Shown: positions 1 through 6,203 of the stretch, piece after piece
How the letters are laid out: every line of letters starts with the position of its first letter
Numbering within the stretch: position 1 is the first letter of the stretch
Assembly: GCA_031279575.1 (NCBI GenBank)
Contig: JAITIG010000032.1
Span: 1-9,111 of the forward strand
Length of the DNA stretch: 9,111 bases
From: Bifidobacteriaceae bacterium
GTDB taxonomy: Bacteria; Actinomycetota; Actinomycetes; Actinomycetales; WQXJ01
Reading direction: 5' to 3'
Made by a program: the position numbers and the translations under genes
The notes under the pieces: model-generated
Seen by the model: only the letters and a program-made list of their open reading frames with translations
Database searches by the model: none
What the model was told of the DNA's origin: nothing

Positions 1-1018
1 GCAACAACCACGGCCCGCCGCCGCGCCCCGGGTGGGCCACCTCCCCGCCAGTCCCGTCCTCCACCCCCGCCTCGCCTCCAAGCACGATGCCGTCCGCCCG
101 CTCTCGCTCCGAGCCCCGCGACCCCGCCGCCTCGCTGGTGGCGCGCGGTGCCGCCGTCTCGCTGTGGGCGCGCGGCGCCGCCCGCCCAAGCGAGCGCGCC
201 AAGGCGGCCAGGTGGACGGCATCGGCCGAGGTGGCCCGGGCGATCGCCACCGGGCCCGGGGCGCCGCGCTCGATCACGGTCACCGACGGGTAGGCGCCGA
301 CCTCCGACTCGAAAGCGTCCACACCGTACATGTCCACATATGTCCGCAGCGCGAACCGCCCAGCGACCAGGCGGCGCAGCTCCCGGCCGTAATCGTTCTT
401 GGTCCACGCGTCCGCGCAAATAAAGCTCAACCGCCCGCCCGGCGCCAACAGCCCCAGCCCCCGCTCGAAAAACGGCACATACAGATCAGCCCGGCCCACC
501 ATGGTGGCGAACTCGGCCCGGCAGCGCGCCAACGTGCCAGGCGGCATGTTCTCTTGGCGCACGTACGGCGGGTTCCCGACTATGAAGTCAAACTCCCCGT
601 CGCTTCCGCCGAACAGGAAATCCTCGTTGACCAGCCAGCTCCGGGCGATCCGCTGGGCCGACAACTCCGGCAGGCCGGCCCGGCGCAGCGACCGGGGCAA
701 TTCGACGCGGAAGGCGTCGAACGTGGCCGGGTCGACCTCCACCGCGCGGATCGCGCCATCGAGCGCCGAATCGTCCCCCGGCGCCGCTGCCGCGCGCCAC
801 GCCGCCACCAGCCGCCCAGCCGCCGCCACCACGAACCGCCCGCCGCCGAAGGACGGCTCCAACAGACGCAACCGGTGCAGCGGCCGGTCAGGCGTGTAGC
901 CAACCAAATCCAACATGAAATCAACCACAGCCTGCCGCGTGAACACCGCCCCACGCGCCTTCAAACTCGCCGCCGGCGGGGCAGGCGGCAACGCGAACAA
1001 GGCTGGCTGAATCGACAT
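1..1018 (-). CDS. N6-adenine DNA methyltransferase, Eco57I/PaeR7I-like, partial (N-terminal 339 residues)
   Basis: The protein should transfer a methyl group from S-adenosylmethionine to the N6 of adenine in a specific DNA site. Reading the minus strand from ATG at 1018 gives an uninterrupted frame of 339 residues to the left edge. Motifs in order: GAVFTR (about 23-28, motif X-like), LLEPSFGGG (52-60, SAM-binding motif I), AVEVDP (92-97, motif II), NED (131-133, motif III) and the catalytic NPPY (149-152, motif IV). The WTKNDYG block (205-211) resembles the W-x-K-N-x-Y-G signature of Eco57I-type methylases. The last visible residues, GPWLL, fit the family just before the target-recognition part. 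Relatives are about 500-550 residues, so roughly 190 C-terminal residues are missing. Residues about 275-330 are low-complexity and include a 9-residue tandem repeat. There is no Shine-Dalgarno sequence, but TAGGCT lies 7 nt before the ATG, suggesting a leaderless mRNA. It could be a solitary methylase, part of a type II system, or a type IIG fusion; the window does not show which. Confidence 0.86.
   Translation of the reverse strand, partial: MSIQPALFALPPAPPAASLKARGAVFTRQAVVDFMLDLVGYTPDRPLHRLRLLEPSFGGGRFVVAAAGRLVAAWRAAAAPGDDSALDGAIRAVEVDPATFDAFRVELPRSLRRAGLPELSAQRIARSWLVNEDFLFGGSDGEFDFIVGNPPYVRQENMPPGTLARCRAEFATMVGRADLYVPFFERGLGLLAPGGRLSFICADAWTKNDYGRELRRLVAGRFALRTYVDMYGVDAFESEVGAYPSVTVIERGAPGPVAIARATSADAVHLAALARSLGRAAPRAHSETAAPRATSEAAGSRGSERERADGIVLGGEAGVEDGTGGEVAHPGRGGGPWLL
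131..184 (-). repeat. Imperfect 27-bp tandem duplication inside the methyltransferase gene
   Basis: Two adjacent 27-bp copies (131-157 and 158-184) match at about 22 of 27 positions. On the coding strand they encode RAAPRAHSE and TAAPRATSE, residues 279-296 of the methyltransferase. The unit is a multiple of three, so the frame is kept. It lies between the catalytic domain and the GPWLL segment, in a low-complexity linker. Confidence 0.7.
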
Positions 1019-1025
1019 CAGGGCA

Positions 1026-1031
1026 AGCCTA
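1026..1031 (-). promoter_or_regulatory. Candidate -10 element of a leaderless promoter for the methyltransferase
   Basis: TAGGCT on the minus strand ends exactly 7 nt before the ATG at 1018, the TANNNT-N7-ATG arrangement typical of leaderless actinobacterial transcripts, in which transcription starts at or next to the A of the start codon. No purine-rich ribosome binding site precedes the ATG, and no convincing -35 element was found. The same spacing recurs upstream of sbcD. Confidence 0.45.
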
Positions 1032-1185
1032 ACCAACCCCACCGACAATTCCCCACCCGATGGCGACACACCGCCACAGAGTCGGCCAAGCCCGCCCGGG
1101 CAAGCCCCTGACCTGCGGAGAAGGGACCGCCCCGGGGGGCCGGGGGGCCGGGCCTGTTGGCTCGCCGCCCTTCCCGCCGGGGCAG

Positions 1186-1221
1186 AAAAAAGCCCGCCGG
1201 CGTTGGGGAAGCCTGGCGGCT
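1186..1221 (-). terminator. Rho-independent terminator downstream of the permease
   Basis: On the minus strand AGCCGCCAGGC pairs with GCCGGCGGGCT (10-11 bp with one single-base bulge on each side) across the loop TTCCCCAAC. A run of six T follows at once (A run at 1186-1191 on the plus strand). This is a classical intrinsic terminator facing the methyltransferase. It lies about 230 bp after the permease stop codon, so it should end the hydrolase-permease transcript and isolate it from the methyltransferase. Confidence 0.8.
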
Positions 1222-1379
1222 CTAGCCCTGGCGGGGACTCTTGGCGACCAAGCTACCAGCCCAAGGGCGACCCGCCGCGCCGCTGGCTCGGGGCGCCGCC
1301 GCCCCCCGAGTCTGATCCAGCGCCCCCACCTGCGCAAACGCGTTCCGGGTGCCGCGCCGCGCCGCCTGCGGGGGCGCGC

Positions 1380-1420
1380 AACCCCACACTTCTCGCTGCG
1401 GGCGGGAGTTCTGTGGGGTT
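1380..1420. repeat. Inverted repeat (hairpin) in the permease 3' region
   Basis: AACCCCACA (1380-1388) is perfectly complementary to TGTGGGGTT (1412-1420). Inside these arms a symmetric 3x3 internal loop (1389-1391 against 1409-1411) is followed by another 3-bp stem, CTC/GAG, with an 11-nt loop at 1395-1405. GC-rich flanks could extend the outer stem with bulges. It starts 35 bp past the permease stop. No T-run follows on either strand, so it is not a classical intrinsic terminator. It could be an mRNA-stabilising 3' hairpin, a protein-binding site or a copy of a dispersed palindromic element. Confidence 0.7.
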
Positions 1421-1454
1421 GGCGCCGCCCGGTGCCGCCCGCCGGGGCCGGCGG

Positions 1455-2966
1455 CTAGCTTTTGAGGGCTCCTAGCATGGTGAAGATCTGGAACACCACC
1501 AGCAGGGCGCCGCATTCGAATACCAGGACGTACATGCCCCAAAACACGAACACCCGATAGCTGGGCAGGGTCAGCCCGGCTTTGCGGGCGCCCTCGGACC
1601 GGAGCCGGTGCAGCGCCGCGACCGGGAAAATGATGCTCAAAGTGGCCGCGAAAATGGACGAGAAGGACAGCAGCTGGACAAATGCGCCCTGGAAGGCAAG
1701 ACCCACCGCCAGCGGCGGGACAAAACAGAGCGCGGCCAACCCGGCCCGGCGCGCCACCCTCGGCCAGGCCGCCGCCAGGGCGGGCCATTTGGCGGTCCGA
1801 GCTGTCCGGTGGGCGGCGGCATCGGGCGGGCTGATGGGCGCCGGGCGGCGGGCGGCGCGGGCTTGGCGGTGGCTGCGCAGGGCGCCGCGCAGCACGTCCA
1901 TCAAAGCCAAAGCGGTGGCCAGGTAAGTTGTCACCAGGATGGTTGAGGAAAAAGCGTTGAACAGGTTTGGCGTCACCGGATTGTGCCCAACCGCGTCAAT
2001 TTGGCGCAGGAAAACCCCCACTGATTGGCCGGCCCGCTCCACCTCGGCAAAAGAATGGGCGCCTTTTTGCGGCAAAGCCCCCATCGCCACAAAAATCCAG
2101 ACCAGATAAGTCACCAAAGCCACCAGGTTGGCCACAATGAACACTTTGCGCAGCGAGCGGGGGGAGGCGGCGCCGGCGTAGCTCAGCATGGTCGGCACGG
2201 TGGTGTGGTAGCTGTAGGCGGTCATGAACACCGGCAGCGCGGCCCACATCCAGGCCAATTCCGGCCCGGAGCGGTGCAGGTTCTCCAGGTGGACGCTGGG
2301 CGCCACGCTGACCACCAGCGCCGCCAGCAAGGTCAAGTTGACAGCAAAGAAGACGCGGTTGGCGGCCGCCGCCCGCCGCCCGCCCGACAACACCACAAAG
2401 GCGATGACGGCCGTGTAGGCGATCGACACCGCCCAGTCGGGCAGCCGCCAGCCCAAGTAGGAGGACAGGTCCAGCCCATAGGCCGACCCGGCGGCGGAGA
2501 TGAAACTGGCCGAGAAGGCGTACAGCATGGCCAGGGCCACGCCGTTGACGGCCGCGCCGCCCCTGGGGCCGAACAGCGTCCGGCCGATCTGCCCGAACTC
2601 CGTCCCGGGCGGGAAGGCCAGGCAGACCTCCAGCATCATCAGCCCGGTGTAGGTCATCAAGGCCCACAGGGCGATCATCGCGAAGGCCGCCAACGCCATG
2701 CCCATGGCGTGGGCCACGATGGGCAGCGCCAGCATGCTGGCGCCCATCTCCGAGGCGGTCAGCAGGAAAACCGCGCCGATGAAGCGCCAGGGCGGCAGTT
2801 TGCCGCCCGCCCGGCTCGGCCCCCGGCCGGGCGCGGCCCCGAGACCACCGCTCGGCGCGGGCCTGGAACCGCCGCCGGGCACGCCATCGGCCACGTCTGC
2901 CGGGGCGGGGCGGGGCGTGCCCCCGGCGGCGGCCTGGGAACCCGCCGCGCGGGGAACTGCGCTCAT
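1455..2966 (-). CDS. Aromatic/hydroxy amino acid permease, HAAAP family (TyrP/Mtr-like), 503 aa
   Basis: This is an inner-membrane secondary transporter, probably moving an aromatic amino acid with a proton. About 11 hydrophobic segments can be read, near residues 62-82, 90-113, 138-160, 179-196, 204-222, 238-256, 274-297, 336-358, 407-425, 430-452 and 474-497. Family-like blocks are ASEMGASMLALPIV (71-84) in TM1, LWALMTYTGLMMLEV (100-114) after TM2, and YSYHTTVPTMLSY (251-263), resembling the F-H-x-S-V-P-S region of E. coli TyrP. Typical members have about 400 residues. The extra length is a 55-residue Gly/Ala/Pro-rich N-terminus and a basic, Pro-rich loop of about 45 residues (360-405) between TM8 and TM9. 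The start 20 bp after the hydrolase stop has no good ribosome binding site; a later start in the disordered N-terminus is possible. The family call is firm; the substrate (Tyr, Trp, Phe, Ser or Thr) is inferred only. Confidence 0.85.
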   Translation of the reverse strand: MSAVPRAAGSQAAAGGTPRPAPADVADGVPGGGSRPAPSGGLGAAPGRGPSRAGGKLPPWRFIGAVFLLTASEMGASMLALPIVAHAMGMALAAFAMIALWALMTYTGLMMLEVCLAFPPGTEFGQIGRTLFGPRGGAAVNGVALAMLYAFSASFISAAGSAYGLDLSSYLGWRLPDWAVSIAYTAVIAFVVLSGGRRAAAANRVFFAVNLTLLAALVVSVAPSVHLENLHRSGPELAWMWAALPVFMTAYSYHTTVPTMLSYAGAASPRSLRKVFIVANLVALVTYLVWIFVAMGALPQKGAHSFAEVERAGQSVGVFLRQIDAVGHNPVTPNLFNAFSSTILVTTYLATALALMDVLRGALRSHRQARAARRPAPISPPDAAAHRTARTAKWPALAAAWPRVARRAGLAALCFVPPLAVGLAFQGAFVQLLSFSSIFAATLSIIFPVAALHRLRSEGARKAGLTLPSYRVFVFWGMYVLVFECGALLVVFQIFTMLGALKS

Positions 2967-2986
2967 CGCTGGCCGCCCGGCATCGT

Positions 2987-4423
2987 TCAGTAGCTGGTCA
3001 GGAAGTCGAGCAAAGCCTCCACGCCGAAGGCCAAGGCGCTGACCGGCACCCGCTCGTCAACCCCGTGGAACATGCGCCAGAACTCGAAGTTCTGGGGCAG
3101 GTTCAGCGGCGTGAAGCCGTAGCCGGCAATCCCCAAAGGCGCCAGCGACTTGTTGTCGGTGCCGCCTGGCATCATGAACGGCAGCACCGGCACGCCTGGG
3201 TCGAGCCGCGCCAAACTGGCCCCCATGGCGTGGTAGATGGGGCCGTCATCGGGCGCTTCCATGCCGATGTGGTCGTTCAAACGCTCAATTTTGATGTCCT
3301 TGCCCACCAGGCGCTCCACCATGTGCCAGGCGGCGTCGCGCTGATCCGGCATGGGGCGCATGTCGACCGTGGCGCTGGCCGTGGGCGGCACCACATTGGC
3401 TTTGCCGCCGGCCTCCAAACTGGTCAGGTTGAGGTGGGTGCCAAGGGCGGCGGCCACCACCGCCCCGGTGTCCCCGGCCCGCTCCAGCATCGACTTGACC
3501 GCCTCCGGGTCGGAGACGTGGATGGGGCTGCCCATGACATGGCTCAGCTGGGTCAGGAAATCCCGCATCGTCTTGGTCAGGTGGGCCGGGAAGTGGTGCT
3601 GGTCCAAGCGGGCCAGCGCCGCCACCAGTTTGGCCACGGCGTTGTTGTTGTTCACAAACGAGCCGTGCCCGCCCTGCCCGGACGCGGTCAGGCGCATCCA
3701 GCCGATGGCCTTTTCAGCCGTCTCCACCAGGTAGACCTTGTGCCCCGCGATCCAGGCCGAGAAGCCCCCCAGTTCGCTGATGGCCTCTTTGGCGCCGTGG
3801 AAGACCTCGGCGTGGTTGGCCGCCATCCACTGCGAGCCGTAGACGCCGCCGTTCTCCTCGTCGGCGAAGAACACCACGATCAGGTCCCGGGCCGGTTTGG
3901 CCCCCCGCCGGCGCAGTTCGCGCAGCACCGCCAGAACCATGGCGGACTGGTCTTTCATGTCGATCGCGCCGCGTCCCCAGATCACCCCGTCGACCTGGTC
4001 GCCGCCGAACGGCGGGTGCTGCCAGTTGCCCAGGGCGGGCACCACGTCCAGGTGCTGGTGGACCACCAGCGGCGCTTTGGCCGAGTCCTGCCCCTCGATT
4101 CGGACTGCCACGTTGGCCCGCCTGGGCCCCGATTCGTAAAGCTGCGGCGCCAGCCCGATGTCTTGGAGTTGCCCGATGACGTATTCGGCCGCCTCGCGCT
4201 CGCCTTTGGTGGTCGACTCCTCGCCGGTGTTGGTGGTGTCGATGCGGATCAGGGCGGATAGGAAGTTGGCCGCCTCCTGGGCCATCTGGCTGTTGGGGTC
4301 CGGGGCCGCCGGGCCCTGGTTGGCTGCTGTGTGCCGCCCCCGGTGCGGCGCGGTGCGCGATGCCGTGTGCGGCGTCTGGGCCCCAGTTGTGTTCGGCGCT
4401 GGCGCCGGCGTGGTTTGCGTCAT
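2987..4423 (-). CDS. M20-family metallohydrolase (dipeptidase/deacylase type), 478 aa
   Basis: This is a cytoplasmic zinc hydrolase of the M20/M25/M40 group, which cleaves dipeptides or N-acyl amino acids. Expected metal and catalytic residues are all present: H124 and D126 in VHQHLDVVPA, D155 in GRGAIDMK, E189 (general base) and E190 in FADEENGG, E217 in SELGG, H253 in the GGHGS segment of the lid domain, and H453 in FHGVDERVPV. The substrate-binding GGTDNKS segment is also present. Residues about 47-235 and 355-478 form the catalytic domain, with the lid/dimerisation domain between them. The first 46 residues are Thr/Ala/Pro-rich and precede the usual family start. ATG at 4423 is chosen because GGGGGA lies about 6 nt upstream; Met47 (4285) has no such signal. 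The permease follows after 20 bp, suggesting one transcript. The true substrate cannot be told from sequence; close relatives are annotated only as M20 metallohydrolases. Confidence 0.9.
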   Translation of the reverse strand: MTQTTPAPAPNTTGAQTPHTASRTAPHRGRHTAANQGPAAPDPNSQMAQEAANFLSALIRIDTTNTGEESTTKGEREAAEYVIGQLQDIGLAPQLYESGPRRANVAVRIEGQDSAKAPLVVHQHLDVVPALGNWQHPPFGGDQVDGVIWGRGAIDMKDQSAMVLAVLRELRRRGAKPARDLIVVFFADEENGGVYGSQWMAANHAEVFHGAKEAISELGGFSAWIAGHKVYLVETAEKAIGWMRLTASGQGGHGSFVNNNNAVAKLVAALARLDQHHFPAHLTKTMRDFLTQLSHVMGSPIHVSDPEAVKSMLERAGDTGAVVAAALGTHLNLTSLEAGGKANVVPPTASATVDMRPMPDQRDAAWHMVERLVGKDIKIERLNDHIGMEAPDDGPIYHAMGASLARLDPGVPVLPFMMPGGTDNKSLAPLGIAGYGFTPLNLPQNFEFWRMFHGVDERVPVSALAFGVEALLDFLTSY

Positions 4424-4534
4424 GGTGTTCCCCCGAATGCTCCCCGGTTGGTGCGGCCGAGCGGCCTGATTCCGCCCGGCGCGGTGGCCACGAAGCTATC
4501 CCTTTGGCGCCCTCCCAGCGCCGGCGCCCGCCCC

Positions 4535-4555
4535 GCTTCTCAGACTCTGAGAAGC
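4535..4555. promoter_or_regulatory. Near-perfect 21-bp palindrome, operator candidate
   Basis: GCTTCTCAGA, one central C, then TCTGAGAAGC: two 10-bp arms without mismatch. It lies 112 bp upstream of the hydrolase start and about 370 bp upstream of sbcD. With only one central base it cannot fold well as RNA, and no T-run follows, so a binding site for a dimeric regulator is more likely than a terminator. It does not match the actinobacterial LexA box (GAAC-N4-GTTC). The regulator is unknown and no regulator gene is in the window. Confidence 0.6.
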
Positions 4556-4646
4556 CCGATGCCGCCCGCCCGCCATCCCGCATCCCCTCCCCGCGCCGGC
4601 GGGCGCCGCGAACTCAACCCCTTCTGGTCTGGACTGGTTCGGGGTC

Positions 4647-4698
4647 GGCGGGTGGCGCCTGGCGGGTGGCGCCGGGCGGGTGGCGCCTGGCGGGTGGG
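4647..4698. repeat. 14-bp tandem repeat, about 3.7 copies
   Basis: The units are GGCGGGTGGCGCCT (4647-4660), the same with a final G (4661-4674), the first form again (4675-4688), and a partial copy GGCGGGTGGG (4689-4698). Each full unit contains the palindrome GGCGCC. The array lies 24 bp before the separate 19-bp array. Confidence 0.85.
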
Positions 4699-4722
4699 CA
4701 GGCCGGCTGCCGCCTTTGGGCC

Positions 4723-4817
4723 GACCACCCCAGCGCGGACAGACCACCCCAGCGCGGGCAGACCACCCCAGCGCGGACAGATCACCCCAGCCCGGACAGA
4801 CCACGCCAGCGCGGGCA
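4723..4817. repeat. 19-bp tandem repeat, 5 copies, upstream of sbcD
   Basis: The consensus is GACCACCCCAGCGCGGACA, with units at 4723, 4742, 4761, 4780 and 4799 and a short partial sixth start (GATCA, 4818-4822). Units 1 and 3 are identical. Unit 2 differs at position 17 (G for A), unit 4 has two changes, and unit 5 has two. There are no spacers, so it is not a CRISPR array. The unit is not a multiple of three, which argues against selection as protein. It ends 108 bp before the sbcD start and could be a variable-number repeat or a set of protein-binding sites. Confidence 0.9.
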
Positions 4818-4912
4818 GATCATGTTGAAGACAACACCTCGCGGCGCGTCAGCCAGAGCCTGGGTCGCACGTTGGCTTGGCCCCTGACATCATCTGCGTC
4901 AGACCCTGCCGC

Positions 4913-4918
4913 TAGCGT
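4913..4918 (+). promoter_or_regulatory. Candidate -10 element of a leaderless promoter for sbcD
   Basis: TAGCGT is followed by exactly 7 nt and then the sbcD ATG at 4926. The bases between (TTTCGCC) contain no Shine-Dalgarno sequence. This matches the actinobacterial leaderless arrangement and the spacing seen before the methyltransferase. No convincing -35 element is visible 16-19 bp upstream. Confidence 0.45.
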
Positions 4919-4925
4919 TTTCGCC

Positions 4926-6203
4926 ATGAGATTGATGCACACCTCGGACTGGCACCTGGGGCGGACTTTCCACGGCGTGGACATGCTGCCGCACCAGGCG
5001 GCGCACCTGGACCACCTGGTGGAGTTGGCGCGGATGGCCCGGCCGGCCGCGGTGCTGGTGGCGGGCGATGTCTACGACAGGGCGGTGCCGCCGGTGGCGG
5101 CCGTGGAGGTGCTGGAGGCGGCGCTGCGCCGGCTGGCGGAGGTGGCGCCGGTGGTGGTGATCTCCGGCAACCACGACTCAGGGACCCGGCTGGGATTCGG
5201 CGCGGCGCTGATGCGGCCGGAGATCCGCCTGGTCACAGCCTTAGGCCAAGTGGGCCAGGCCGTTGAGTTGCCCGATGGGGCGGGCGGGCCCGGGGCGCTG
5301 GTCTACCCGATTCCGTTCCTCGACGTCTACGAGGCGGCCGCGCGCTGGGGCAGCGAAGATCAGCCGCTGGCCCGCTCGCATGAGGCGGTGCTGGGCGCGG
5401 CCATGGCCCGGGTGCGGGCGGACCTGGCCCGGCGCGGGCTGGCGGCTGGGGACGCGGCTGGGCCGGGCGGTGCGGCGGGCGCGCCCGGGCAGGGGGGTTC
5501 GGCCCCGGCCCCGGGGGGCGCGGAGGCTGGCCGGAGGGACCGGCCGGCGGTGGTGGTTGTGGCGCACGCTTTTGTCAGCGGCGGCCAGGCCAGCCAGTCG
5601 GAGCGCGACTTGACGGTGGGCGGGGTGGACCGGGCGCCGGCGGGCGTTTTTGCCGGGGCGGATTACGCGGCCTTGGGCCACCTGCACGGCCCGCAGGCGG
5701 TGGCGGGCGGCCAAGGCCAGGTGATGCGGTATTCGGGCTCGCCGCTGGCGTTCAGCTTCTCTGAGATCGGGCAGGTGAAATCAACCGCCCTGGTGACCCT
5801 GGGCCAGGGCGCGCCGCAGGTTGAGTTGGCGGCCGCGCCGGTGCCCCGCCGGCTGGCGGAGGTGCGCGCCAGCTTGGCGGAATTGGAGTCGGGCGCCCAC
5901 AGCCATCTGGCGCGGGCCTGGGTCAAGGTGACGCTGACTGACCCAGCGCGCCCGGACAATATGACGGCCCGGGTCAGGCGGGCCTTGCCGCACTTCCTCC
6001 AACTTGAGCACGCGCCGGAGGGTTTCGCGCCCGATGCCGTCTCCGCCAAGGTCACAGCCGCCTCCAGCCCGCGCCAGGTGACGGCCGAGTTCATCGACTA
6101 CGCCGGCGGGGAACCCGCCACGGCTGCGGAGTTGGAGCAGGTGGATCAGGTGTTGGAGGCGGTCCGGTTGGGTGGCGGGCGCCAGGCGGGAGCGGGGCAA
6201 TGA
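4926..6203 (+). CDS. sbcD: Exonuclease subunit SbcD (Mre11-like nuclease), 425 aa
   Basis: This is the nuclease subunit of the SbcCD complex, which cuts DNA hairpins and degrades blocked double-strand ends with manganese as cofactor. Phosphoesterase motifs and metal ligands are in order: SDWHLGR (D8, H10), GDVYDR (D48), SGNHDS (N82, catalytic H83), VVAHAF (H214) and GHLHGPQ (H252, H254). Residues about 285-425 form the capping and SbcC-binding part, with the usual YSGSPLAFSFSE segment at 269-280. Residues about 172-206 are a Gly/Ala/Pro-rich insertion between conserved blocks. The start at 4926 is chosen because MRLMHTSDWHLG begins the domain as in homologues. The same frame is open upstream to an ATG at 4680, but that extension reads through the tandem repeat. 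The TGA stop overlaps the sbcC start as ATGA, indicating translational coupling. Confidence 0.95.
   Translation: MRLMHTSDWHLGRTFHGVDMLPHQAAHLDHLVELARMARPAAVLVAGDVYDRAVPPVAAVEVLEAALRRLAEVAPVVVISGNHDSGTRLGFGAALMRPEIRLVTALGQVGQAVELPDGAGGPGALVYPIPFLDVYEAAARWGSEDQPLARSHEAVLGAAMARVRADLARRGLAAGDAAGPGGAAGAPGQGGSAPAPGGAEAGRRDRPAVVVVAHAFVSGGQASQSERDLTVGGVDRAPAGVFAGADYAALGHLHGPQAVAGGQGQVMRYSGSPLAFSFSEIGQVKSTALVTLGQGAPQVELAAAPVPRRLAEVRASLAELESGAHSHLARAWVKVTLTDPARPDNMTARVRRALPHFLQLEHAPEGFAPDAVSAKVTAASSPRQVTAEFIDYAGGEPATAAELEQVDQVLEAVRLGGGRQAGAGQ

Larger units (their letters stand above)
1019..1454. other. 436-bp intergenic region between permease and methyltransferase
   Basis: No gene is recognised here. 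From right to left, along the direction of transcription of its neighbours, it holds the permease 3' region with an inverted repeat at 1380-1420, an intrinsic terminator at 1186-1221, a G/C-run block at 1131-1152 (two runs of six G and one of three G separated by CC), and the candidate leaderless promoter of the methyltransferase. The open frames through it have no start with a ribosome binding site and no recognisable protein motif. Confidence 0.75.
4424..4925. other. 502-bp divergent intergenic region with operator-like palindrome and two tandem repeats
   Basis: This region separates the hydrolase-permease unit (leftward) from sbcDC (rightward). It contains a 21-bp palindrome (4535-4555), a 14-bp tandem repeat (4647-4698), a 19-bp tandem repeat (4723-4817), a short inverted repeat TGTTG-AAGA-CAACA (4823-4836) and the sbcD -10 candidate (4913-4918). 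Open frames cross it on both strands, but they mostly read the tandem repeats and have no conserved motif. I see no gene here. Confidence 0.75.

Noticed and set aside
32..1111. Long plus-strand open frame (359 codons) over the methyltransferase
   Set aside because: The minus strand of the same region encodes ordered methyltransferase motifs including NPPY; the plus-strand product is Arg/Pro-rich with no motif, as expected for a GC-rich shadow frame.
1131..1152. G-quadruplex in the run of G blocks
   Set aside because: Only three G-tracts of three or more, separated by CC, are present, and the alternating C runs favour ordinary duplex or hairpin; not enough to call a quadruplex.
1374..1427. 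Integron attC-like site around the AAC...GTT inverted repeat
   Set aside because: The bases flanking AAC and GTT do not fit the RYYYAAC / GTTRRRY core boxes, and no integrase or cassette structure is present.
1222..1454. tRNA or small protein gene in the permease 3' region
   Set aside because: No TTCGA-type T-loop with a matching acceptor stem was found, and open frames lack a ribosome binding site or conserved motif.
3065..4261. 398-codon plus-strand open frame opposite the hydrolase
   Set aside because: The minus strand carries all M20 metal ligands in order; the plus-strand product has no recognisable domain.
4723..4822. CRISPR array
   Set aside because: The 19-bp units are directly adjacent with no spacers, and there are no cas genes.
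4823..4836. TGTTG-AAGA-CAACA as terminator or operator
   Set aside because: The 5-bp arms are too short to separate from chance, and no T-run follows; noted only as part of the intergenic description.
4680..4925. In-frame N-terminal extension of sbcD from an ATG at 4680
   Set aside because: It would translate through the 19-bp tandem repeat, whose length is not a multiple of three, and the SbcD domain starts at MRLMHTSDWHLG.
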